Origin: Vagococcus penaei
GTDB taxonomy: Bacteria; Bacillota; Bacilli; Lactobacillales; Vagococcaceae
Direction: 5' to 3'
Assembly: GCF_001998885.1 (NCBI RefSeq)
Contig: NZ_CP019609.1
Location: 2,301,305-2,365,304 of the forward strand
DNA length: 64,000 nucleotides
Shown here: piece after piece, positions 29,333 through 37,245 of the stretch
Numbering within the stretch: the first letter of the stretch is position 1
How the letters are laid out: the number at the start of each line of letters is the position of its first letter
The notes under the pieces: generated by a model
Databases searched by the model: none
Told to the model about the DNA's origin: nothing
The model's input: only the letters and a program-made list of their open reading frames with translations
Program-made: the position numbers and the translations under genes

Positions 29333-29374
29333 AAAAAACTCAATTCTAGTGCTTACTAGAATTGAGTTTTTTTG
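29333..29374 (+). terminator. Terminator after hup
   Basis: AAAAACTCAATTCTAGT and ACTAGAATTGAGTTTTTTT form a perfect stem with a short loop and a T-run. Confidence 0.88.
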
Positions 29375-29440
29375 TTTGATTGCAATTTTATTTAAAACGT
29401 TTTAGAATAGAGTTAATTCTAATTAAGGAGGGTTTCGTCT

Positions 29441-29683
29441 ATGTATTGGATTTGGGTACTAATTGTCGGTGCAATTATTGGTGCGATTGCAGGTGCAATT
29501 GCTAACAAAGGAGACTCTAAGGGCTGCATTTTTAATATTATTGCTGGATTATTAGGTTCAACAATTGGGCAAAAATTATTTGGTGAATGGGGATTTCAAT
29601 TAGGCGGTATGGCAGTCATACCATCTATCTTAGGTGCTGTGATTGTCGTTGCAGTGGTATCTGTTTTTACTAGTCGTAGTTAA
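29441..29683 (+). CDS. GlsB/YeaQ/YmgE family membrane protein
   Basis: An 80-residue, three-helix, glycine-rich membrane protein: WVLIVGAIIGAIAGAIA, then GCIFNIIAGLLGSTIGQKLFG and ILGAVIVVAVVSVFT. These are the hallmarks of the transglycosylase-associated or GlsB-like family, often stress-induced and without known activity. AAGGAGGG precedes the start. It has no obvious partner gene; the next gene begins 75 bases downstream. Confidence 0.85.
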   Translation: MYWIWVLIVGAIIGAIAGAIANKGDSKGCIFNIIAGLLGSTIGQKLFGEWGFQLGGMAVIPSILGAVIVVAVVSVFTSRS

Positions 29684-29758
29684 TCATAAAATAAATTTTT
29701 GAGTAAAACTACCAGGGCGATAGTGTCTAATGGTAGTTTTTTTAGGAGGCCAGATAAA

Positions 29759-30802
29759 TTGAAAACAATCCATGAGGGCATGACAGTGATTTATGCTGAG
29801 TCTTTTCGTCAACTTTTACAGGAAAATAAACTAACTACTTTATTTCAACCCCCGTCATTATTATTTGTATCGACCGTTGATATCTATGATCAATTATACG
29901 ATAGCGTAACGAGACATTGTGATTCATCTGACCAATTTCAGTGGTTTATTTGTCCCAATGAGTTCAAAGTGAATACGTTAGAGACGATTCAAAAATTATA
30001 TCAGTTTATTGATGACATGAAGTTGCCTACTGGGACGCGATTAATTGGATTTGGTGATGATGAACTAGCTAATATGTGTGGTTATTTAGCAGAAAGTCAT
30101 ATTGTCATCAAAGATTATTATTTTTTGGCAATCAATTTTTCTGGCTTTGTGACAGCAGTTAGCTGTCAACCAAGTTTAATTAATCGATCACTGACAACTA
30201 CGACTCGTTTTTTGACTAATGATAAATTAAAAGGGCTAATCTATGATGCATCACTAGCTAGGCATTTGGCTAAAGGAAATGCTGAGTCACTGAGCTTGCT
30301 AGTCCTTTTTAAATATGCACTGACCACTAATAAGATGCTTTTAAAACGTTTGTATCAAGAAAGTTTAACGAAACCCTTATCACTGACTGTTTATTGTGAT
30401 GATATTTTAAGAACGCTTACTAATCAAACGGCCGATTTTTTATGTTTTGGTGATTTTTTTACGACGGGTCTATATCAAACCGAGGGAGCGCACTATCTAA
30501 CGTTTACGCAAAAAAAGTGGCTGGGCTGTTTACTACAATTTTTTTGGTGTCAACGCCAATTCAATGTTAAAATAGAAGGAAATCAACTGATTGAGTGGTT
30601 GCAATGGTTAATTAAAGAGTCGCTAGTTTTACCGAATAATATTTTATCTTCTGATTTAAGTAATGAGATTTATCAAGAATGTCGACGATATCAGCAAATT
30701 CAAGCGATTACGGCTCTTGGTGTGAGTAATCAAGTCACGATTCCTAGTCAAGAGAGTCTTTATGAAACCATTGAAGAGTATCGTCAGTTAATTAAAATAT
30801 AA
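29759..30802 (+). CDS. Degenerate 3-dehydroquinate synthase (AroB)-like protein
   Basis: A 347-residue protein close to AroB length whose segments align by eye, in order, with AroB landmarks: RLIGFGDDELANMCGYLAE (about 94-112) for the NAD-binding GGGVxGDLAGF; INFSGFVTAVSCQPSL (126-140) for the TTLLAQVDSSVGGKT stretch; LFKYALTTNKML (183-194) for xIKYAL; and CFGDFFTTGLYQ (229-240) for xFGHTIGHAIE. The glycines, the metal-binding histidine and other catalytic residues are lost, so it is unlikely to make dehydroquinate. In B. subtilis the aro genes lie between hbs and ypiA, the same neighbourhood. The start is TTG 29759 after AGGAGG; an upstream TTG at 29699 lacks a site. Confidence 0.6.
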   Translation: MKTIHEGMTVIYAESFRQLLQENKLTTLFQPPSLLFVSTVDIYDQLYDSVTRHCDSSDQFQWFICPNEFKVNTLETIQKLYQFIDDMKLPTGTRLIGFGDDELANMCGYLAESHIVIKDYYFLAINFSGFVTAVSCQPSLINRSLTTTTRFLTNDKLKGLIYDASLARHLAKGNAESLSLLVLFKYALTTNKMLLKRLYQESLTKPLSLTVYCDDILRTLTNQTADFLCFGDFFTTGLYQTEGAHYLTFTQKKWLGCLLQFFWCQRQFNVKIEGNQLIEWLQWLIKESLVLPNNILSSDLSNEIYQECRRYQQIQAITALGVSNQVTIPSQESLYETIEEYRQLIKI

Positions 30803-30814
30803 GGGGTTTTCCAG

Positions 30815-32074
30815 ATGTCATATAGTAAAGAAATGTTAGAAGCAATCTCCGAAGGCGAATTAATTGACGCACAGGAAAAATTTGAACAGGCGATGATCTT
30901 AGATACGCCTGAAGAAAAATACCAATTAGCAGCCTATTTATTTGAATTGGGCTTTTTAGAAGAATCAGAACAGTTATATCAAAATTTATTAGCTGACTTT
31001 CCTGAAGAAGAAGGGATTAAAATTTCTTTAGCTGAGATTGCTATTGAAAACGACGATATTGGTCGCGCACAAACATTATTAAATGACATTCTGCCAAGCA
31101 GTGATGTCTATGTTCAAAGTTTATTGACGCAAGCAGATTTATATCAACAACTTGATATACCTGAAGTTAGTCAACAAAAATTACGGGAAGCTAAGCTAAT
31201 TTTGCCAGATGAGCCATTAATTGATTTAGCTTTAGCGGAATTATTCTTTTCCATTGAAGATTACAATGATGCTGTACCGATTTATGAAGAGTTATTGGTA
31301 GCTGAAGATTCTGGTGAATTAGCATCAACTATCAGTATAACTGAACGCTTAGGCGTTGCATTATCACGTATGGGGAATTTTGAGGAAGCTGTCATGTATC
31401 TAGAACAAGCTATTGAGCGTGATGAAACTGCAGAAGCACTCTTCCAATTAGCCTTAACTTATTATCAATTAGAGGAATTAGAGCGAACAACTGAGTTACT
31501 GCAACATATTAAGGAATTAAATGAAGAATTTTTACAAGTGTATTATCCTTTAGCGCAAGTCCTAAGTGATCAAGGTTTATTTGAAGAAGCTGCAGAAGTT
31601 GCTCAAATTGGTATTGACAAAAATCCCTATGATCTTAATTTATACCATGTGGCATCTATTGTAGCATATCAACTTGGTCAAAGTGAGAATGCGAAGCAAC
31701 AGTTAATGCAAGCAATTGCTTTAGACGATAGTGATTTTTCAAAATTAAAATTAGCTGAATTATTATTAAAAGAGGACGACTATGACGATGTGATTGACCT
31801 TGTTGATCAATTAGAAAATAGCGAACAAGGTCATGCACAATGGTATTTAGCTCAAGCTTATAATGGTTTAGAAGAGTATGAGCAAGCCAAAATTGCCTTT
31901 AATTTAGCTAAAATTGAATTGGCTGACGAGCCAGGTTTTATTCGTGATTACGGACTGTTCCTACGTGAAGAAGGCCAATTGGATGAAACTAAAAAATGGC
32001 TCACACATTATTTAACGTTTGTACCGGATGACATTGAAGTGGTGGAATTATTGTCTAGTATAGGTGGTGACTAA
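30815..32074 (+). CDS. Tetratricopeptide-repeat protein, YpiA-like
   Basis: A 419-residue acidic cytoplasmic protein built of TPR helices, for example YQLAAYLFELGFLEESEQLYQNLLADFP, ERLGVALSRMGNFEEAVMYLEQAIE and EEYEQAKIAFNLAKIELAD. It follows the AroB-like gene by 12 bases and precedes ypiB by 2 bases, the ypiA-ypiB order of B. subtilis. YpiB homologs (ReoY) act with ClpC on MurA turnover; a shared scaffold role for this TPR protein is plausible but inferred. Confidence 0.82.
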   Translation: MSYSKEMLEAISEGELIDAQEKFEQAMILDTPEEKYQLAAYLFELGFLEESEQLYQNLLADFPEEEGIKISLAEIAIENDDIGRAQTLLNDILPSSDVYVQSLLTQADLYQQLDIPEVSQQKLREAKLILPDEPLIDLALAELFFSIEDYNDAVPIYEELLVAEDSGELASTISITERLGVALSRMGNFEEAVMYLEQAIERDETAEALFQLALTYYQLEELERTTELLQHIKELNEEFLQVYYPLAQVLSDQGLFEEAAEVAQIGIDKNPYDLNLYHVASIVAYQLGQSENAKQQLMQAIALDDSDFSKLKLAELLLKEDDYDDVIDLVDQLENSEQGHAQWYLAQAYNGLEEYEQAKIAFNLAKIELADEPGFIRDYGLFLREEGQLDETKKWLTHYLTFVPDDIEVVELLSSIGGD

Positions 32075-32076
32075 TT

Positions 32077-32616
32077 GTGTCTAAGCTTAGTGGAAAAAAG
32101 CAATTTTTAAATTGGCTGATTCAAACGATTCCTTTGAAGCAACGTGAAGCTTATTGGATATTGAATTATTTGTTGAATCATGAAATTATTCTAACTAAAA
32201 CACAATTTGTGGAACGGACAGATGTCACACCAAGAGGGTTATATATTGCTGATGTGCACTCAACTAATAATGGATTGATTCTATATAAAGATGAGTTAAT
32301 GTTTGAGGATCCCGAACAAATTTTTCATGAAATCCGAATGAATTGGCGACAACCATTATATTTGGCGATCGATTTTGTTGATTCAGAAAAGGCATTACTC
32401 TATCAATCAATTTTAGAAACTAATCCTTATTATGATGAAAGTGGGACAGATAGCCTATTTTATGAGCGGCTAGATGCTGATTTTAATAATGAGCAGTATC
32501 GTTATCAGCTGGACTGGTTAACCTTAAAAATTAATGAAGCTTTAGAAACGGGGAATCGTGCTTTATTCGAAAAGTACAGCTATCAGTATAATGAGTTAAA
32601 AAATCTATCTAATTAA
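32077..32616 (+). CDS. YpiB/ReoY (UPF0302) family protein
   Basis: A 179-residue soluble protein with the UPF0302 pattern: KKQFLNWLIQTIPLKQREAYWILNYLLNHE, then RGLYIADVHSTNNGL and the C-terminal LTLKINEALETGNRALFEKYSYQYNEL. The Listeria homolog ReoY helps deliver MurA to the ClpCP protease and so tunes peptidoglycan synthesis. The start is a GTG preceded by GGTGG, 2 bases after the TPR gene stop, so both are cotranslated. Confidence 0.85.
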   Translation: MSKLSGKKQFLNWLIQTIPLKQREAYWILNYLLNHEIILTKTQFVERTDVTPRGLYIADVHSTNNGLILYKDELMFEDPEQIFHEIRMNWRQPLYLAIDFVDSEKALLYQSILETNPYYDESGTDSLFYERLDADFNNEQYRYQLDWLTLKINEALETGNRALFEKYSYQYNELKNLSN

Positions 32617-32617
32617 T

Positions 32618-32663
32618 TAAAACGCCTTTTAAGTACATAAAGATACTTAAAAGGCGTTTTATT
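32618..32663. terminator. Bidirectional terminator between ypiB and the first yitT
   Basis: AAAACGCCTTTTAAGTA pairs with TACTTAAAAGGCGTTTT. A-runs and T-runs flank both sides of the converging genes. Confidence 0.85.
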
Positions 32664-33559
32664 TAGTTTTTTTTCAGTTTAAAACTGCGTCTATTTTTGA
32701 TTTTGTTTTCTGGATGATAGGTAAACCCCTCACCTAAAACTTCTTTAACATCTGTAATCGATATAAAGGCATTAGGATCTCGTTCTGCACAAATATCTTT
32801 GATCTGAGCAAGTTCAGCTAAACTTGCTACACAATAAATGACGTCACGTTCCTTACTTGTGTAGGCACCCTCAGACTTTAAGAAAGTCACACCACGATCT
32901 AAATCATGGACAATGGTTTTAGCGATGTCACGACTATAATCAGAAATAATCAGCACACCTTTCGCGCTATAAGCACCACCTTGGACAACATCGACCACCT
33001 TGCTAAAAACAAAAACAGTGATTAAGGTATAAATCATTTCACGTAAATCAAGATAGGTTAATGATAATAATAAAACAAAAACGTCTAACATTAGCAAAGA
33101 TTTACCAATTGTAAAACCAAGTTTTTTTTCAATGACTCGGGCGATGATGTCGGTTCCACCAGTTGTCCCACCAAATTTATACACAATACCACTGCCGATT
33201 CCTGTACAAATACCTGCTAAAAGAGCAGCGATTAATAAGTCTTGGTGAACAGAAATATGCAATGGGTGATCTTGCCAAAACCATAAGTTTATCGTGAGTG
33301 AAATCGTCCCGATTAGGGTATAAATAATAGGTTTAAAACCTAATTGCTTGATTCCAAATAATAAAAGTGGAATATTTAAAACTAATGTAGATAGGGCTGG
33401 TTTGATGTGAAATAAATTGTAAATAATCAAGGTGATACCAGTTAATCCACCTTCCGCTAAATTATTTGCCATGTTAAAATTAACCAACCCAACACTGAAG
33501 ATACTTGTTCCAATAAAAATCATCAGTGAATCTAAAAAAAATTGCTTTGATAACTTCAC
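32663..33559 (-). CDS. YitT family membrane protein (first copy)
   Basis: A 298-residue membrane protein: five to six N-terminal helices (YitT_membrane, formerly DUF161), with the GSGIVYKFGGTTGGTDIIARVIEKKLG signature, and a C-terminal soluble DUF2179 domain (GVLIISDYSRDIAKTIVHDLDRGVTFLKSEGAYTSKERDVIYCV). Function unknown. I choose GTG 33559, which has AAGGAG at 8-base spacing; the upstream GTG at 33568 overlaps that site. A second copy lies at 55723. Confidence 0.88.
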   Translation of the reverse strand: MKLSKQFFLDSLMIFIGTSIFSVGLVNFNMANNLAEGGLTGITLIIYNLFHIKPALSTLVLNIPLLLFGIKQLGFKPIIYTLIGTISLTINLWFWQDHPLHISVHQDLLIAALLAGICTGIGSGIVYKFGGTTGGTDIIARVIEKKLGFTIGKSLLMLDVFVLLLSLTYLDLREMIYTLITVFVFSKVVDVVQGGAYSAKGVLIISDYSRDIAKTIVHDLDRGVTFLKSEGAYTSKERDVIYCVASLAELAQIKDICAERDPNAFISITDVKEVLGEGFTYHPENKIKNRRSFKLKKN

Positions 33560-33836
33560 TTTTTTCACTCCTTTTCCTAGCTATCATCATATCACTGAGA
33601 ATATACAACAACAAGATACTGTCGGATTTTTTTATCATTTGCTTCGATAAATAACTTGAATAAACTTTTTTGAAATGTTATTCATCAAGATGATTAATTT
33701 GTTATTAGTTATCGATTTAAGTCTAAGTGCATGTTAAAATGTTTTAAAGATAGATTGAGCTCGTTTTAGTTGATTAACTAGACGGTTCTAATTAATTTCA
33801 ATATCATAGGTTATAAAAATTTTAGGGAGTGAGCTC

Positions 33837-34178
33837 ATGGAAAAAGAACAATCAATGCGTCAAATGCAAGAGCAGGTTGACCATTATATTCAACAATTTA
33901 AAACTGGTTATTTTTCGCCATTAGCACAAATGGCAAGATTAACGGAAGAATTGGGAGAGTTAGCCCGTGAGATAAATCATGTTTATGGTGAAAAACCAAA
34001 AAAAGCAACTGAAGCTGAAAAAAAAGTCGCAGAGGAATTAGGAGATGTTCTGATTGTGTTAATCACTATGGCTAATTCATTAGATATCGATTTAACTGAA
34101 GTCTTTGATGAAAATATGGCAAAGTTTAATCAGCGAGATGCTTACCGATTTGAGAGAAAGGATGGTCGGACTAAATGA
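33837..34178 (+). CDS. MazG-like nucleotide pyrophosphohydrolase (YpjD)
   Basis: A 113-residue all-helical protein with the MazG metal-binding pattern: [14 protein letters not shown] followed by [15 protein letters not shown] (ExxE and ExxD). It hydrolyses (d)NTPs to monophosphates, probably for pool cleaning. It is the first gene of a tight operon with dapB and cca, as ypjD is in B. subtilis. The stop overlaps the dapB start by 4 bases (ATGA). The 268 bases before it hold no other gene or structure I can name. Confidence 0.88.
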   Translation: MEKEQSMRQMQEQVDHYIQQFKTGYFSPLAQMARLTEELGELAREINHVYGEKPKKATEAEKKVAEELGDVLIVLITMANSLDIDLTEVFDENMAKFNQRDAYRFERKDGRTK

Positions 34179-34975
34179 TTCAAGTTATTGTTGCAGGTTT
34201 TAGAGGTAAAATGGGTCAAGCGTGTACACAAATGATTTTAGACCATCCCGATTTTCAACTGGTCGGTGTCATGGATCCTAAAGTTGATGTCAAGGAATTA
34301 GCAGATGTATCTGGTTATCAAGCGTGTCAAATGACTGTTCCTGTTTTTAATTCTCAAATTCAAGCTTTTGCTAGTGTACCGCATGCTGACATTTGGATTG
34401 ACTTTACAGTACCAGAAGTAGCCTATCAACATGTTGAGACAGCCTTACGTAATGGTGTTCGCCCTGTTGTCGGCACAACAGGATTTAGTGATGAAGAAAT
34501 CACTAATCTGATTGAATTGTCGCAAATTCAAAAAGTGGGAGGGATTATTGCACCTAACTTTGCTATCGGAGCAATTTTGATGATGGAATTTGCTCAAAAG
34601 GCTGCTCAGTATTTTCCAGATGTTGAAATTATTGAACTCCATCATGACAATAAAATTGATGCTCCTAGTGGAACGGCATTAAAAACTGCTGAAATGATTA
34701 GCGATGTTCGTGGAATAAACATCCAAGGCCACCCGCATGAAGTTGAGTTGATTCCTGGAGCAAGAGGAGCAGACTACCAAGGGTTGAAAATTCACAGTGT
34801 ACGGCTACCAGGTTTAATTGCCCATCAACAAGTCCAATTTGGTGGGAAAGGTGAGGGTTTGCTTATTCGTCATGACAGCTATAATCGAGAATCATTTATG
34901 ACTGGTGTTGCCTTAGCGTGTATGAAGGTTATGGGAACCGATGAATTAGTGTATGGATTGGAACGATGGATATGA
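34175..34975 (+). CDS. dapB: 4-hydroxy-tetrahydrodipicolinate reductase
   Basis: Second diaminopimelate/lysine-pathway step after aspartate semialdehyde, feeding cell-wall synthesis. The 266-residue protein has the Rossmann motif [16 protein letters not shown], the catalytic [20 protein letters not shown], and [27 protein letters not shown]. Length is standard. It overlaps mazG by 4 bases and cca by 10, so the operon is translationally coupled. The rest of the dap pathway is not in the window. Confidence 0.95.
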   Translation: MIQVIVAGFRGKMGQACTQMILDHPDFQLVGVMDPKVDVKELADVSGYQACQMTVPVFNSQIQAFASVPHADIWIDFTVPEVAYQHVETALRNGVRPVVGTTGFSDEEITNLIELSQIQKVGGIIAPNFAIGAILMMEFAQKAAQYFPDVEIIELHHDNKIDAPSGTALKTAEMISDVRGINIQGHPHEVELIPGARGADYQGLKIHSVRLPGLIAHQQVQFGGKGEGLLIRHDSYNRESFMTGVALACMKVMGTDELVYGLERWI

Positions 34976-36186
34976 TAAGTAATCAAGAATTACCAACCGA
35001 ATTTTTAGAAGCTATTCCTGTTTTAAAAGAAATTGAGCAGGCAGGATTTGAGGCATATTTTGTTGGTGGTAGTGTTCGAGATATGTTTTTGGGGCATCCG
35101 ATTCATGATGTAGATATTGCGACTAGTGCTTATCCTGAAGAAATTAAACAAATTTTCAAACGGACAGTTGATGTGGGAATTGAGCATGGAACAGTTTTAG
35201 TGCTAATTGGTGAAGAACAATATGAAGTCACAACTTTTAGAACTGAATCAACCTATCAAGATTATCGTCGTCCGGATAAAGTGACATTTGTGCGGTCACT
35301 GGAGGAGGATTTAAAACGCCGTGATTTCACGATGAATGCCCTCGCAATGACGGCTGATGGTGAATTGATTGACTTGTTTGATGGTTTGAAGGCTATCAAA
35401 CAGCAACAAATTATAGCTGTAGGAAAACCTAATGAACGTTTTAATGAAGATGCTTTAAGAATGATGCGAGGCTTACGATTCGCTTCACAATTAGATTTTA
35501 GTATTGAAGAAGCAACACTGTCAGCAATTACTGAACATGCTCACCTTTTAAAAGAAATTTCAGTTGAACGGATTTGTGTTGAATGGGTGAAATTGTTACT
35601 TGGTAAGAATCCTAGATGGGGTGTTGAGCTATTTCTTACAACCGAATGTTTTAACTATTGTCCTGGACTGATTAATCAACAATTAGAATTATGTCGTTTA
35701 CAAACGAAACTCACTACTGTTATATCTAGTGAAGAATTAGCTTGGATTTTACTCCTTGATCATTTAACTGTTAAAAATACTAAAAAATGGTTGAAACAGT
35801 GGAAGTTATCGAATAAGATGATTCAATCTGTCACAGATGCCCTAAATTATTTACCTATTAGACGTACCAAGGGAGATTGGACAAAAGATATGCTGTATGA
35901 AGCTGGTGCAGAAACCATTTGTTTAGTTGAACAGGTGCTAACATATCTAGGTGAAGATGGCCATGAATCACTCTATTTAGAAGCATATCAAAAGTTGCCT
36001 ATTCATTCATTACATGAACTAGAGATATCTGGTAAGGACTTGCTCGAAAATTTAGATAAATCGCCAGGTGCTTGGGTTGGAATCACCTTGAATCATTTAG
36101 CAAATTTAGTCTTACATAATCAGTTAACTAATAACCATAATGAATTATTACTTTATTGTCAGAAGGAGCTAAGAGATGATGTATAG
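34966..36186 (+). CDS. cca: CCA tRNA nucleotidyltransferase
   Basis: Adds or repairs the CCA end of tRNAs. The 406-residue protein has the nucleotidyltransferase core [27 protein letters not shown] (with DxD), the [15 protein letters not shown] motif, and [23 protein letters not shown], a class II bacterial CCA enzyme. The start could also be ATG 34972, which would give a 4-base ATGA overlap with the dapB stop. It ends with an 11-base overlap into the thioesterase gene. Confidence 0.94.
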   Translation: MDMISNQELPTEFLEAIPVLKEIEQAGFEAYFVGGSVRDMFLGHPIHDVDIATSAYPEEIKQIFKRTVDVGIEHGTVLVLIGEEQYEVTTFRTESTYQDYRRPDKVTFVRSLEEDLKRRDFTMNALAMTADGELIDLFDGLKAIKQQQIIAVGKPNERFNEDALRMMRGLRFASQLDFSIEEATLSAITEHAHLLKEISVERICVEWVKLLLGKNPRWGVELFLTTECFNYCPGLINQQLELCRLQTKLTTVISSEELAWILLLDHLTVKNTKKWLKQWKLSNKMIQSVTDALNYLPIRRTKGDWTKDMLYEAGAETICLVEQVLTYLGEDGHESLYLEAYQKLPIHSLHELEISGKDLLENLDKSPGAWVGITLNHLANLVLHNQLTNNHNELLLYCQKELRDDV

Positions 36187-36538
36187 TCAAGACTATTTAG
36201 TTACGCAAGAAATGACTGCAGAATCAATGAAGTCAGGTGATTTGCCGGTATTAGCAACACCTAGCGTGATAGCCATTGTTGAGCAAACGTGTCGTGATTA
36301 TTTGAGCCAAGAACTTGCTACTGAAATGACAACAGTCGGTGTTGCTATCGAGTGTCAACATCTTTTACCGACTGTGGTTAGTAAGCACGTATTAGTAACT
36401 ATTAAATTAATAGAGCAAACCGAACGGAAAAGTCGATTCACTTATTCAGTTTTTGATAACCAGCAAGAAATTGCTAGGGGAACACATACACGTGTGATAG
36501 TTAATCGGGAAAAATTTATGCAAAATATTAGCATGTGA
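36176..36538 (+). CDS. Hotdog thioesterase-like protein (FlK-type)
   Basis: A 120-residue single-domain protein: VTQEMTAESMKSGDLPVLATPSVIAIVEQTC, then TTVGVAIECQHLLPTVVSKHVLVTIKL. This matches the small thioesterase family that includes the fluoroacetyl-CoA thioesterase FlK, in which a Thr/Ser, a Glu (here IVEQTC) and a His (here ECQHLLP) are functional. The real substrate is unknown. It overlaps the end of cca by 11 bases, with AAGGAG at good spacing, and ends the mazG-dapB-cca operon. Confidence 0.75.
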   Translation: MMYSQDYLVTQEMTAESMKSGDLPVLATPSVIAIVEQTCRDYLSQELATEMTTVGVAIECQHLLPTVVSKHVLVTIKLIEQTERKSRFTYSVFDNQQEIARGTHTRVIVNREKFMQNISM

Positions 36539-36587
36539 AGAATTTGTGAAATATTTAATAAAGTTGTTTTATTTGTGAAGCTTACAT

Positions 36588-36595
36588 GTTATAAT
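36588..36595 (+). promoter_or_regulatory. Probable extended -10 promoter of the following unknown gene
   Basis: TGTTATAAT (TGn plus perfect TATAAT ending at 36595) lies 48 bases before the start codon. No clear -35 is seen. Confidence 0.5.
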
Positions 36596-36642
36596 AATCT
36601 TGTAAGAACGAAAACACCCTATTGAGAAAGAGGAGATTATAT

Positions 36643-37101
36643 ATGTCAAAAGAAATGACTTCTTTTAAATTTTACTTTAGAAATGGTGAAACATGGACGA
36701 TTAATCGTGATTGCATCGGAGATTTGTGGATTCGCCACGTAACTACTAGCTATGGTCGAATCAATGGTAGTGATTTCCAAAAGATTAACCCTTGTGAAGG
36801 AATCAAAATTGAAATTTTTGATGAAGCTGATCACGTTCAAACAGATGATATTAACTTAGGTGGTCTAGAGTCTGGTATGTTCGGTCGCGCATTAAAATAT
36901 CAAGATATTGAAAAAATGAGTATTCATTTTGACGATAATACAAGTGATTTAATCTATTTCCCTTACAAAGACAAAGGCACACCTGGACAAGAAGGTTTAG
37001 ATAATGCTTATCAAACCACACAAATTTCAGGCGACAATAAATTATATATTGTTATCGATGCTGAAAAAACAGTCAATGATATTTACGGCGATAAATTCTA
37101 A
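36643..37101 (+). CDS. Conserved-looking protein of unknown function
   Basis: A soluble acidic protein of 152 residues that I do not recognise. It has no signal peptide or membrane helix. The composition suggests a beta-rich fold (TSFKFYFRNGETWTINRDCIGDLWIRHVTTSYGRING ... KLYIVIDAEKTVNDIYGDKF). It has a good AGAGGAG site, its own promoter-like -10 and its own terminator, so it is very probably a real gene. The upstream ATG at 36622 lies before the ribosome binding site and is rejected. Confidence 0.7.
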   Translation: MSKEMTSFKFYFRNGETWTINRDCIGDLWIRHVTTSYGRINGSDFQKINPCEGIKIEIFDEADHVQTDDINLGGLESGMFGRALKYQDIEKMSIHFDDNTSDLIYFPYKDKGTPGQEGLDNAYQTTQISGDNKLYIVIDAEKTVNDIYGDKF

Positions 37102-37124
37102 ATAAATCTTTCGATAAAATATTG

Positions 37125-37180
37125 TACTTATAATGACTTCACAAGCTATTTCCTTGTGAGGTGATTGTAAGTATTTTTTT
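37125..37180 (+). terminator. Terminator after the unknown gene
   Basis: A long imperfect stem: TTCACAAG pairs with CTTGTGAG, and flanking TACTTA with TAAGTA, followed by T7. Confidence 0.75.
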
Positions 37181-37245
37181 GTTTATTTGATGATGGCTTG
37201 AAAATCTGTTAAAATAAATAAGATTATTAGGAAATTAGGTGGACT

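Noticed and set aside
33569..33836. Hidden gene or small RNA in the 268-bp gap before mazG
   Set aside because: No open frame with a start signal, no stable hairpin with T-tract; only AT-rich sequence with weak -10-like strings.
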